From Lojkania enalia (taxonomy: Eukaryota; Ascomycota; Dothideomycetes; Pleosporales): DNA of 64,000 bases. Both the position numbers and the translations under genes were made by a program. Below, in pieces: positions 33,613 to 45,384 of the stretch (position 1 is its first letter; every line of letters begins with the position of its first letter). Below the pieces are notes generated by a model, which searched no databases, was not told the origin of the DNA, and worked only from the letters and a program-made list of their open reading frames with translations. The stretch is taken from contig ML986594.1 of assembly GCA_010094045.1 (NCBI GenBank), positions 381,228 to 445,227 of the forward strand, in the 5' to 3' direction.

Positions 33613-36594
33613 TTAGTACTCGAAATCATCATCGACACTGGGCCCCTTATTCTTGCTCACGCTCTCCTGCCTCTGGTACATCTCGGCGATCATCCGCGAT
33701 GTACTCGCTTGATCTGGCTTCTTGTCATCTCTCTCCTTGATGAACCTGGGAAATCGCAGACTGACACCTTTTCCGCCCCCAGCAACTTCGTCCGCAGCAG
33801 CCTTGTACCTTGGTGAAAGTGTCAAATCTGCCGTCTTGACTTCCCACACATACTTTGCTTCAAACCAGACGTCAGGTTGGTCTTTGTTCCCGCTAGAGTG
33901 CATGTAGAATGGCTTGGGACGAGCGATCTGGATCTCAGAGAGCTGATCGTAGAGGGTCTCAAGAATGGCCTCAGAGAACCCAGTTCCAATATTGCAGACT
34001 GTCTCGTAATTTTGCGTTGCTGGGTTGTAACATGCAAGTAGGAACGCCCCGTACCAGCTTGTGCGCTTGCCCTTCCCGTAATACGCACCGAGAACAACCA
34101 AGTCAAGCGAGTCTCCAACACCAGATAGATAATCTTTCTTCACCTTGAGCCAGTTCTGAGAGCGTTTGCTGGGCTCATACGAACTTTCAGGCCCGTCTAG
34201 CATCTTCACCATCAATCCTTCACACGAGGCCTTCACGCTCTCTTCTAGAAGTGTTTGGATCTCTTCAAGCTCGTTGGTATTCCCATACTTGGCAAAGGCA
34301 AATTCTCCTTCTACAGGAACGAAAGCACTATGCAAGAGTTCGCGTCTGGCACGAAATGACTTGTTGACGAGTGCCTACGGCTATTAGTAGTTTTTAGAAG
34401 TTTGGAGTAGGATACATACTTCACCATTTAGATAAAGTATGTCAAAGGCAAAGACGCAAACTTTAACCTTCACATCTTCAACCTTGACATCCTTTCTCTT
34501 CCTTGTCATTAGCTGTTGGAAAGGCAACACTTTCTTCTCGACGATATCCCACGCAACAGTCTCGCAATCCAGGACAAAGCTTTTAGTATCCTCCTTGACC
34601 CAAGTCGGAACCTTGGCTAGGATGTCGGGGTACTTCTTTGATAGATTCTCGGAGTTTCTTGAAAAGATATTGGCTACACCTCTTTCGGATTTCCCAGCGG
34701 ATGGCGCTGTTGTTGCGAGTTCCTGGGTAGCATCGTGAGGAACGAAATGGATTTGCGCTCTTTCGCCATCATATTTATATTCACACGAAAAGTCCTTTCC
34801 TTCAAAACGATCGAGGACCTCTGTAATTGACTTTGTTGGCTTGGCAAGCATAGGCTTGAGGGGAATGCCTGGTTGAAGTCTACAGTTCTCTGGCAGGTTT
34901 AGGATGCCATGCTCGAGCATCTTTGGGATAATAACTTCATAGCTGGGTAGTTCACTGGGCCTCGGTTAGTTGCACCATGCAGTAAAATTTTGATTTTTCA
35001 TACCTGTAGACGGATTTTAGTGTGGACTCAGCCTTAGCCAAATCTGCTGTTGAAGGAGTCTTGCCTTTTTGTGACATCTCGTAGAATATCATAGCCTGGC
35101 CTAGAGCGACTAGGACTGTTCTCTCCGCGAGACCAAGCCGGAGCTTACCCTCCAAAGTCCTAACAATATATTTGGCCTCACTAGGGCCACCTTTGTTTTG
35201 AGTGATATCGACTGCTTTTCCAGCGTTGTGAGCATCGGCAGCAGAGAGTAGTTTCTTGATGCCATCCACCTTTCGACCCTGGGCACCTTGGCCTTCAACA
35301 GTAGCGATAGTCATTAATCCTTTATGAACTCCTGAGACAGTGAGAGCCTTAGGCTTGAACATAGTAGGCTGCTTGGATCTACTCTTCGCTGCAACAAGTC
35401 CGAGGTCGCCGATTTCATTTTGCTCAGCCTTGATGTGAGCCAAGCTCCTCCCGGTACTTTCAGAAATTGCTTTCATGATTAACGACTCGCCGATGCCCAG
35501 CTCGATACCGGAATAGTCCGCAGCAAGTTTGTTAATCATCAACAAGATGGTAGGCAATAAGTCTCTAGGAGTAAGGCGTAGCACTTGACGAAGGAAGAGG
35601 GAACAATGTGCGAGAATCTCCAAACGTTTGGTGGTCATCTCGATCTTCGAAAAGGTCATACAGAGCGCTGCATATGGTACAGGCTCGCCAGGTTTCCAGT
35701 CCGGGTATAAGTCTTTGCTTTTGGAAGTGAGTGTTGATTGAACCTTCTCTCGAGCCTTCGCCTGAACTTCCGGGGATTCCTCGTCCGAACTTGTGACTTC
35801 TTCTCCCTCCTGTGGACTCGACTCGTAAGTCGGGGTCTTCTTGGGGTCTTTCTCCGGGCTCTTCTTCATCGCCGGGGCCGGAACTTCTCCCTCATGATCT
35901 AATGATTCCTCTACATTTGTCGCAGGAGCAATCTTTTTGGCCTTGATTGGGGCCTTCTCTGTCTTCCTCAGTCTTCCCCCGTTTGGGGGTTCTTTTCCAG
36001 TCTTCATCGGTTTCCGTCGCTGCCTCTTTGATGGAGGTTCATCCTCAGAGTCCGATTCATCTTTGACCTGACGCTTCTTCCCAGCCTCCGAAGGGATTGC
36101 ATCGCTATCTACGTCCGCGGCATCACCATTGGATTCTGCTTTGCCAGCCGCTCCTGCCTCGGTATCCTCCTCCTCCTTTAGTGGTTCTTCTGCTGAGGAC
36201 TTGGGCTCCTCTTTAAGTTCGGTCTCCTTTGAGGCATTGGGCTTCATGGAGAAGGCAAGCTTCGACTGTTGCGGTTTGGTGGGGGCGCCTGTCGGCGTTC
36301 CGAAGAACTTCCTGTGGACGTTCGTTAGATGTGCCGTACGAGATATGCCATGTGCGTTGTAGGGTCTTCATCGCACCCTAATGTCGTCTGAGAGGGTCTG
36401 ACATACCCGAGAGTAGCCTGTCTGGGAGGCATGGCTACAGAATGATGCCGAGCTGCAATTGAACTAGAAGCTCGAAGGAAATTCGGTGGAGGATATGAGG
36501 ACGCTGCGCGAAGTAGTGAATGGATTGAGGAGCCTTGTAAACGGCGGAGACAAGTTAAGTTACTCAAGGCAACAGCGTCGAAGCGTGGGTGCAT
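33613..36594 (-). CDS. cdc9: DNA ligase I (Cdc9/LIG1), 926 aa or 872 aa from the internal start
   Basis: ATP-dependent ligase that seals Okazaki fragments and repair nicks. Four exons: 36594-36407, 36311-35004, 34942-34420 and 34374-33613. The PCNA-binding PIP box QATLGKFF is assembled across intron 1. An acidic/lysine-rich disordered region follows, then the DNA-binding domain ([20 protein letters not shown]). The adenylation domain has the AMP-accepting lysine in [12 protein letters not shown] (Lys555 of the long form), and the OB fold has SLRFPRF near the end. Two in-frame ATGs exist. The one at 36432 ([12 protein letters not shown]) gives the nuclear form. The one at 36594 adds 54 residues rich in R, S and L with almost no acidic residues, which looks like a mitochondrial presequence. 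This parallels yeast CDC9. Confidence 0.95.
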
Positions 36595-36640
36595 GCTCCG
36601 ACAACAAAAACGCCAATGGCGATGGAGTGAACGTATGTAG

Positions 36641-36674
36641 GCGCGTGCAAATCGCGTTTTCCGCGTCTTCGCGT
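36641..36674 (-). promoter_or_regulatory. Cluster of four ACGCGN (MBF/MCB-like) sites upstream of DNA ligase I
   Basis: On the ligase strand, ACGCGA (36674-36669), ACGCGG (36666-36661), ACGCGA (36657-36652) and ACGCGC (36646-36641) fall within 34 bp. They lie 47-80 bp before the upstream ligase ATG. MBF binds ACGCG(T) elements in front of S-phase genes, and CDC9 is a classic yeast target. Function here is inferred. The same 334-bp interval also serves the divergent cid2 gene. Confidence 0.55.
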
Positions 36675-36928
36675 CATATCGATAAGGTGTTGCCAGCTAA
36701 TCACCACGCTACCGCTAGCGAGGTCGCCAGACTTCCATTATTGTTCTCTGATGATTGCTATCTTGGATGGCTCACCGCTCACGTTCTATCTTTATAGAGT
36801 GGCCCGCTAACTGTATTGAAATTGAAAGAGTCTCTACATAGGACCTTCCATCTCCTGTCGACCTGGCGAACTTTCTCTGGCAAAGAGCTCCTTCGAGCTC
36901 TCAACCAACATCTATACCCGAACATACA

Positions 36929-37567
36929 ATGTCTCGACCTTCAGAAGCGCCGCAATTGACGCCCCAATTTTGCTTTAACCAGACAGCACTTCGAGGTGCG
37001 TGTATATTCTCAAAGCCGGTATTCAACACTAACTAATGCTGAAGCCCAGATTTTCTCCGGCTCTCACGTTCCACAATCGATGACTCGATAACACAGAATC
37101 TAAACGCCCTTCTCACTCCGGCTGTAAAGGGATTCGATCCCTCTTCGACTTCCGTGCGGCAGATCCAGCCTTCCGTTTCCTCGCGCTCGATACCGTCACA
37201 GCAATGCGACGCCTTTATGAAGCGAGTTCTATTTCCTAGCTGGGCTACACGGTCGGATGTTCTGGACTATTGCTCAGGTGTAGCTACATCGCCAGATCCA
37301 GATGATCCAGACAGTGTGCTGCGACAAGTGGAGGATTCGAAGGCTAGGGAGAGAGTAGTGGACGAAAGATTAGATCCATACAGCGGCCGGTACTTCCCAC
37401 GAGAGGCGCGGACAGGGAGCTTGGCTAGGCTAATGCGAAACGAGCGAGCTGTGGAGAAGATTATTAGGAGTAGGACGTGGTCATTAATTGGAGAGCGATG
37501 TGACTTGAGCAGCGATACAGCCGAAGAAGCATTTGACAAATGGCGGAAGCAACAGGCGATGTCATGA
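36929..37567 (+). CDS. cid2: Caffeine-induced death protein 2 / Mix23-like protein, 194 aa
   Basis: Small conserved protein of the Cid2 family. The yeast relative Mix23 resides in the mitochondrial intermembrane space and supports protein import; the role here is inferred. Two exons: 36929-36995 and 37050-37567. Family motifs are LTPQFCFNQTALRDFLRLSR across the intron, STIDDSITQNLNALL, FPSWATRSDVLDYC, then VATSPDPDD, LDPYSGRYFPREAR and RNERAVEKIIRSRTW. The four cysteines include Cys15 and a pair around VLDYC. It is divergent from DNA ligase I with 334 bp between the outer ATGs. Confidence 0.9.
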
Positions 37568-38570
37568 TAATCAACAAAGCCACTTAGACAAGCATTTTGC
37601 GATTTACCACAGATGGATTTGAGCATCCGTTGGCGAAAGTACTTGGGCATATACATTATATATAGCATTGTATAATAGGCTGTAGCGGCGACCTAGCTCT
37701 CTAAACATCGACGTTGATTCTCTTTTATTCTGGAGTTTGTCGGACGGGTTCAACTTGCTTGATAGAGCGATTGGCGTCAAGTACGAAGCTGAGAATTCGA
37801 AGCCCATATTCGCAATACTTGGGTCACATTTGGGGAATAACACATCGCGATAGAGATGCTCTCAACGCAAAGCCTATCTCGGTAGAAGCACCTACGCCTC
37901 CAATTCAATCTGCAGGCACAAAATTTTCGCACTATCATCACTTCAAAGAACACGAGACTAGACTGCCTGTGTCGCAATTCCGACTTAGTCCAGTCATTAA
38001 AAAAAACAGAGTATATCCCGTCCATCCCACAACTCCGATCCATCTTTTCACGGACAGTACGCAGTTGATTAGGAAAGACGAACGGATCTTCTTCTACGGG
38101 GCCGGGAACGGAAGACTATTCACGGATAATGGAGAATAACCCTCAGCAAGCCGCCTTGGCGGAGCCACGATAAAGGTATGAATACCTGACTGATGATGTC
38201 GAACAGAAGAGGGTGCGAGGGGAGCGCGAGAATAAATACTTTACTAGCGTGCGGGCGCACGGGGTTCGGCGCAAGTCGGGCCGAGACCCTGCGCCCGCGC
38301 TGCGAAAACGTGTTGCAATCATCTTGAATTTTGCATTTGGCAAAAGAAAATGGAGTTTACTGTATTTTATGAAAGTAAGATCTCACTCAGCAGGCATAGT
38401 TTGTCGAAATGACGATAGTACCGGTCTATGGGCTTCATAATCTGTTATTGACAAGCTACATTAACGCCCACACTTTTCCGGTATTTCTCATAGAGGTTCA
38501 GTAAAGACACCGCCCAAAGACAAGATTCCAGATAAAGGCTTTGACCCATAATCTTTTCATGATCCAACTT
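37568..38570. other. Convergent spacer between cid2 and rpl1
   Basis: 3' flanks of two converging genes. A plus-strand frame of 141 residues (37714-38139) is open, but its sequence shows no domain, signal peptide or conserved motif, so I do not call it. Confidence 0.45.
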
Positions 38571-39334
38571 CTAGTAGAGGCGCTTGGGAGGAGACATAGT
38601 AGCCTTGATGGTCAAGGAACCGACGTTCTGCCATCCTTTCTTTAGCAGCGAAACAAGGTAGTTGATAGCTAACATGATGTTGGAGATCAGTTCGTCCTCG
38701 GTCATTCCGACGTTTCCGACTGCAACACCCATGCAAAGCACCTTCTTAAGCTGGAACTTGATGGTGGACTTAACCTCGGTGATCTTGTTGGCGAGGTCTT
38801 CGGCGTGAGAGACGGGTGTTGGGAATTTTCCGGCCTTGGAAAGACCAGGACCCAAGAGACGGGGGATTTGCTTAATGAGAGCGTCGGAAGCGACGAATGC
38901 CTGTTAAAATGTTAAAAGGATTTATTCTTAAGTCGAGATCGTGTCCTCCACTTACGTCGTACTTGCGGGCGAGCTTCTTGATCAGCTTCTTGTTCTTATT
39001 GAGCTTCTTCAAGTCGTCCGCAGACATAGCATCCACGCCATGGTGCTTAGCACGATCAATATCATGCTGGTCACCCAAAACGCAGATGCTCATGCGAGGG
39101 CGGGGAACGGTAGGAAGCTTGACGGTTCCGCTGAAACGCTTATCACGCTGGGGATCGTAGTTCTTCAAGCCGATCTGGAGCTCGACGGTCTCCAAGAAGT
39201 TGCGTTTCTTAGTGTCGTTAGAGTACTCTAAGAGCTCTACCCGGAGTCAATTATTTCGTCTCATCTTCATCCTCATCGAATACAAACTGACCCTTAACGT
39301 TGGCGCGAACACCAGCAACAGAGATTTTCGACAT
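38571..39334 (-). CDS. rpl1: 60S ribosomal protein uL1 (L10a/Rpl1), 217 aa
   Basis: Component of the L1 stalk of the large ribosomal subunit, which guides exit of deacylated tRNA. Three exons: 39334-39292, 39236-38956 and 38900-38571. Exon 1 has just 43 nt ([14 protein letters not shown]), typical of ribosomal protein genes. Signature stretches are [70 protein letters not shown] and the C-terminus PPKRLY. The total of 217 residues equals the yeast protein. Confidence 0.96.
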
Positions 39335-39952
39335 CTTGATACGTCTCCCAAAGACTGGTTTCCTTTGGTGGCTCTGTCTATGGCAATGGTAATTGAATGG
39401 GGAATGTGAGGCACAGCGTTGCGATTTGATCAGTGGAGGCGTTGTTCGCTCGCTTAGAAATGACTCAGCCGGTCTTGGCGTTGAGTCGCTCCGCCTCGCC
39501 TGAAAAAGCACATGTGGGCATCCCAGCATCGAAATAAGATGATTCGTGATACGGCTTTCCATTCCATACTCGAACGTTACAGTAATATACACATTCCTAA
39601 TTATAGGACTTAACTGACTGAACCAACTCCAATGCAAGATTCCGGACGCCGAACATATCCTCCACCACATGAAGTAAATGTATGCATCACTAGTCTACCG
39701 CTGGAACATTTGTCACGGGTATCACTTCAAAAGGCCTTGAGCCTCGCCCGCCAACAAAACGCCAAATCTTACATACACGCTCCAGATGCATCCTGAAAAA
39801 AAAGAAAATGAAATGGGTATGTAACTGGGAATGTCACTGAAGAAACCATTTGCAAGAGAATATGGGAAATTAATCCTGAGAAGATTAATTGAACCGAGAC
39901 TTTTAGCCAAACCTAAGGAAGCGTGGGCTATGAGTGGCGTCGAGTTTTCTAA
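39335..39952. other. Spacer upstream of rpl1 and downstream of caf40
   Basis: Contains the rpl1 promoter and the 3' flank of caf40, both transcribed from the minus strand. No further gene is seen. Confidence 0.5.
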
Positions 39953-41234
39953 TCAATGTAGCAATTGCTGGTTGTTTGATGGTTCAACGACATTATCGGA
40001 GAGGTTGATTAGAAGTTGCGCGAGGCACCTTTTTGTGGCGGCATCATCACGAAGGACTGAGGAAAATGTCGCATCGCGAAGTGGCTCCGGAAGGCATTGG
40101 CGGAGGGCTTCTCGGGCGCGAGCATTGTCGCTCAACCTAGCCATTTATTAGCTTCTTATATAACTGCTGAAATGTGATTGCACAATACCGAAGGAAGCAG
40201 CGAACGACATGCTTAAGCAAACGTACTGTCTGCTGCTCGACGAGTTGGTTGACCATGTTGCTGAGAACCGTGCCCACAGCGTAGAAGCGCTCATAGGTTT
40301 GGCAGATATAGGCAAGGCCAATATCGTCTAGCAAGATCTTCTGGACAATGAAAATAGCGACTGTCTTGCTAAGCTCTGAACCTGTCTCCATAATCCTAAG
40401 ACAGAGTGGAATTATTTCGGTGGTGAGCAAGAAATTGATGACTTCAGAAGAATCATTTTTAACTAAAGCACCAATAACGCCGAGAGACGTGAGACGAAGA
40501 TACTCGAAAGGGCGCGACTTTGAAGTGGTATTGAGGAAAGGATATAGGAAGAGCGGAATATGAGCTGTTGTACAGTCAGTTAGATACTTCAGCGAGCAAG
40601 AAGATGTAGCGTACCGCTCAAGAAGAGGTTGCGAGTCTCTGTGTGAGAAGCAACGCACTGGAGAAGTGCGAGAGCGTTGCAGACCCGATTCGAAGCGGCA
40701 GCCGTTAGCTGGGAGGGGTTGAGGAGAGGATAAACGGAGATTATCTCTTGCAGCAATGAAGCCATAACGCCTGGGAAACATAAATTAGCCGATTTCTAGT
40801 GAAAAAATCGAAGACAACATACCGAATGAATGCCACAAAATCAGAGCTAGCTCCGGCACCTGCTCGCGTTTTTTGCTTAGTTCCAAAAGGGCCGTCTCCC
40901 TCGTCGCTGGCTTCATTAATTGAGCAATCCATTCCAGCACTCGCCTGCTCTCCTCGGTCACCCCTATCTCCACATTCATTTGGCCTATGTCATTTGCGGG
41001 TCCACGCGGAATGCCGCCGGCGCCCGACATAGAAGTGCCGTTGTTGGATGCAATGCGATTGTAGTGCTGTTGTTGAGCGGCAGCGGCAGCGGCAGCAGCG
41101 GCTTGGGCTTGGGCTTGCACCTGAGCTTGAGCTTGGGCCTGGGCGTGCTGGGTTACATGATGATTCGGATGCTGATGGTGACCTTGAGACCACTCGCCCG
41201 GAAATTGCTGCTGGTGTGAGAAGAGGTGATTCAT
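39953..41234 (-). CDS. caf40: CCR4-NOT subunit CNOT9/Caf40 (Rcd1), 375 aa
   Basis: Armadillo-repeat subunit of the CCR4-NOT deadenylase that recruits mRNA-decay adaptors. Four exons: 41234-40823, 40770-40615, 40564-40189 and 40136-39953. The first ~60 residues form a low-complexity H/Q/A region with an AQ dipeptide run and nine alanines. The Rcd1 domain then begins near [20 protein letters not shown] and continues through [40 protein letters not shown] and [20 protein letters not shown] to [17 protein letters not shown] and [11 protein letters not shown]. The conserved core is complete. The (GA)n(GT)n tract upstream is in the 5' UTR or promoter. Confidence 0.95.
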
Positions 41235-41957
41235 GGGGACTACGAAATATCAAGGTCGTTGAATATCAAGGGCGAGAGAGGCGGGAGAGCCTTGCAGTGC
41301 GAATTCAAGAGGCGGAGGCGCGCGGGCTTGAAGAGGGGTCTAAAGAAGAAGAGAGCCTTTGCGGAAGAAAGGGAAGAGAGAGAGAGAGAGTGTGTGTGTG
41401 TGCTCTTGCGTGGGGAAGACGGATTGTTTGCTCGAGGTGAAAGGTGAAGGAAGGCCCACCTGGACCGGTGGACCCCACAAAGGTCCGTGCGTTTTGTGTT
41501 ACACGAGCTTCGAGGCCAACCGCGACGATTCTTGTTCCACTCCTGCAGTGATAGAATCGCGACCACATGTGACTTGGCCGGAAACAGTTTTATTACCCTA
41601 GATATTGGCTTTACCAGTGTCCATCCAATTGTCGCCTCCTACAATGATCCTCTTGCTCATTCTACGGGAGAGTGGAAAATAGTTTGCGTTGTGAGCCTTA
41701 GATACTACAAGCTCACTCACTCTCGAAGCGCTTCGTAATTACTCTAGCATACCGGTGCATAACCCAAGCGAAAGAATCATCAGCCTATGACCGTTTCCAA
41801 AATCAATTGATTACAAATGAGAATCATGGTACGTGCATCTGGGCAAGCCCGAGAGAGCGAGCTCTGCTCAACTCCGGCTTCTACACGTCACCGTACCGAA
41901 ACGACTCGCAAATTCATTAAAACCCTTCGCAATGTTTCAAAAACCATGACGCTGCAC
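41235..41957. other. Spacer between caf40 and kin1
   Basis: Promoter and 5' UTR of caf40 with a purine-rich (GA)n(GT)n microsatellite at 41374-41402, then the 3' flank of the kinase gene. No gene is seen. Confidence 0.5.
41374..41402. repeat. (AG)n(TG)n compound microsatellite
   Basis: About nine AG units run directly into five to six TG units, 140-168 bp upstream of the caf40 start codon. Confidence 0.85.
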
Positions 41958-44900
41958 TCACAGGCGTAATTCTGCCAGAATTTTCTGGGCCATGTTCTTA
42001 TACTGCCAAGTTCCACCATCCACCTTCTTAAATTGTATGCCATGCAACTGCAAAAGTGGTACTTTCACAATCAAAATCTCAAAATGCAAAACCATGCTCT
42101 CCCCAAGGTCGTTCTGTACATGCGTTGATGTCTCGCCCGCGGGAACTGGCCTGCTCCGCGGGCGTCTTTCGGTATTGCCGTCGCTTTCATCCGATTCATC
42201 TGTATTGGTGTAGCTGCGATCACCAGCCGACGGTCGGTTCCGTGAGGACTTAGGCGTCTGCGGCACGCGGTGTTGCTCTCTAAACTCTTCTCTCTCTCGG
42301 TCTGCTCCACTCCTGAATCCACCAAAGCTTATCCTTCGTCGGTGACCGCTGGGCGGAGAAGCCGGAGAGTCGACGACTTTGTTTAAATCAATGCTAGGCG
42401 CATGACGGCATTTGAAACCACCTCGGATTTCACTATATTCGACTCCAAGTTGGTCTAGCACCCGAATAATGTCGGCCTGAATGAACGCTAAAGGCTTGTT
42501 ACTTGTCGTCGACACGCTGAAAAGCCCTTTGAGGTAGACTGGTTTCACCGCATCGGGGCTGCGGCTGGACTCTGCGTTGGTTTCGGCCAGCTCCTGGTCA
42601 GTCTCCTCTGGCACATTTGACTGCCTCTCTTGTTCTCTACGGGCTCGCCGAGCTTGTATACTCTCCCTCCTTGCGTGGCCTAGGGACTTCGCGCGAGATG
42701 CTGGCAAACGCCGAGGGCTGTCTTGAAGGTCCTCCGAGGCTGCATCACTTGCCTTAACTTTGTGAGCGGTAATGCTCGATCGATCCGACCCGCTCGTTGG
42801 TGGAGGGTTCCCTGGGTCCTCGGAAGACCTGCCGCGTCGACTTAATCGTCTTCGGAGATCTGCTCCATTCACGCTAGTCGAACGTCCCAGTGCCTTCAAC
42901 TTCCGCGCGGTGCTAGTACCTCCACTAGGCGGAGAAAGGAGTTCTGGTTGTTGCGATGTACTTGGATGAAGATGGGAGGAAGATTGAGTATCTTTCTCAC
43001 GTGTCCTTCGGACACTAAAGCTTTTCCGGGGAACATGGGATGATTCACCAGGGCCAGACACAGCAACGGAGGGCGTCGGTGGCTGGTCTCTTCGGTCGTA
43101 GTCGGGGTGTCTGTGTTTCCTTGTACTGAATCGTCTTAGGAGGCCGACAGCGGGGTTCTCTTTCTTTGTCGAGTGTTGCTCGATCTGGGGCGATATAATA
43201 GCTGGCGGGACGTTTCCGCCCGGCGAACTGAGATTCAATTTCTGCAATCCTTCGGTGACTTCGTCTTCACCGTGAGTCCTTGCGCGGGGCCGAGACCGTC
43301 CGCCTGTCGGCTTCTCTCCAGCCATTTCATATGTTGCGGAATTGGTGTACGCTGCCTCAGGGGCGGGAAGGTCCGGCAATTTTAAAGGTTTCTCTTCCGG
43401 GCTTTGGGGCATGGCCAAAGCTCCGGGATTAGCTTCAAGTCGTTCTCGATCTCTCTTCTCGCGCACAAGGAAATAAACCGAAATGAGTGGACTGAATGCG
43501 TTAACTGGATCAAGCCCGCGTTGTATCTCCTCAGAAGAAGACGCTGACAGCTGCTCTCGACTAGAGATTGAGTTCCGTCTTTTGTAAAAGTCGAACATCC
43601 CCCTCTTCTTTTCAGCCTCTGGTGTCTGTACCTGGCTTTTGCGAGCAGCTAGTCGAACTACGCGCTGGTACTCTTCAGATTGTATGACATTTGTTAGTTG
43701 TGAGGTGATGTACTCGGGAGTACCAAAGTCAAATCCGGTCATCTTCTCAATGACTTCCTTGTCAAGTGGAAGTTGTAAAGGCTCCCGATGGGGCAAGTAA
43801 TTTTCAGGAGGGCTGTTGAAGCCTTTCGTCAACCAGGGATGGTTCATAATCTCCCCTAGGGTCATACGCTGGGACGGGTCTGTCTGAAGCATCCTGTGGA
43901 TGAGATTGCGGCATTCTATCGGGATTCAGCAGGACTCGGAGGACTCAGAAACCAAAAGTCTTACCAGCTGATAACCAAGGCGGGTAGTCAACATGTCCTT
44001 TCTTGATCTTAGCATGCAACTGTGGCATGCTTTGATCATCGAAAGGAACTTTTCCACAAACTAGAACATAAAGGACGATCCCAAAACTCCAGACATCAAC
44101 TTCCGGTCCAGTATATTGCTTGGCCTGGAGCAGTTCGGGGGCGGCAAAATAAAGACTTCCACAAAACGTCTTAAGATGGTTTCGGGGAGAGAATAGATTA
44201 CTCAGTCCAAAGTCGATGATTTTGATATCACCTGTTTTGCTGATGAGGATGTTCTCAATCTTTAAATCGCGGTGCACAATGCTGTTCCGGTGGCAGTAGT
44301 CTAGAGCACTTGCAATTTGACGGGCAAACTTGCGAGCTTGTTTCTCCTTCAATCTACCGTGTGAAATGATATAGTCCAGCATTTGGCCTCCATTTACATA
44401 TTCAAATAGCATGTACCAGTGGTAGTTCGTTCGAACGACGTCTCTCATGCCGCATATATAAGGATGGTTCAACAGGCTCACAATTGCAGCCTCTCTAGCG
44501 GTCCGGACTTCTTTCGAATGGTCTGCCCTTTCGCGATCGGCTTGACTATGGTGCTGGTCGGTTGATTGGCGAGGGACGATTTTAACGGCAACCTAACATT
44601 GCATCGTCAGTATTCAAACTCCTCTACAAAGCCGAACTCTGAGCCAGCGCCTGGGAAGTGATAGCCTGGAATTCGTCCTCGAACCCCAGCCATGAGGTGT
44701 TCTGGGCGAATATATCAGTCCCGGCGGCTGAGGGGACATAAGACAAATTTGGAACGCTTCGTAGTATCCCGACAGCATAGCGGACTCAGTTGATAAGCGG
44801 GGTTGCCCTTGCGTATAACACTCGGTCGATCATCTGTAACGGCTCAAGATAAGGAAATTATATCGTACCTGTTCCCCTGTAGCGACATTCTTCGCAAGCT

Positions 44901-45384
44901 TCACCTTTCCCATGCTGCCCGCTCCTATTGTCTTTCCGAGCGCCCATTGTCCAGTGTTGGGTGCAGTTATCGTCGTCCTTCGCTTCGTGGTGGAGGATTG
45001 GACTGCTGGTGTCCCCGCATTGTCGGTAGCTACGCCGTTGATGGGCATTGCAGAGTGTGTAGACGCGTCAGACGCATAGCGCGCGTGAGTCCTTCTCGAG
45101 TCTGTGCGCGAGGGAGCAGGGGCGGTCCTGTCCCTCGAGGAGCTACGGCGGGACGCTGACGAGCTCGCGACGTTGGCCAGATTGGCTTGCTGAGGTGCGG
45201 GTTGACGGCTGTGGCCCTGCGAGTGGGAGTGGGAGCGATGAGGCGACGGGGGCGGTGGCGGCTGGCGAGAGGCGGTCGACTGGGCTCGATGGGGTCGATC
45301 GGATGTGCTGTTGAACTGCTGTGGTCGGCGGGAGGTTGACGATGTACGGACAACTGCGGGCGATGTAGGGGCTGCCGTGGACAT
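41958..45384 (-). CDS. kin1: KIN1/KIN2 (PAR-1/MARK) family serine/threonine kinase, 1033 aa
   Basis: Polarity kinase acting at the plasma membrane in exocytosis, septation and cell-wall organisation. Three exons: 45384-44869, 44592-43965 and 43915-41958. Residues 1-145 are a basic, Ser/Pro/Arg-rich disordered region. The kinase domain (about 147-430) has [14 protein letters not shown] (Lys176), [22 protein letters not shown] and the activation segment [14 protein letters not shown]. The alpha-I region continues into [19 protein letters not shown], typical of KIN1. A long Ser/Arg-rich linker follows, and the C-terminus is a KA1 membrane-binding domain ([20 protein letters not shown]). Intron 1 is 276 nt, long for this window, and cuts between the glycine loop and the ATP lysine. 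Confidence 0.93.

Noticed and set aside
37714..38139. 141-residue plus-strand frame between cid2 and rpl1
   Set aside because: No domain, signal or exon partner, and it sits in a convergent 3' spacer. Could be real, but there is no support.
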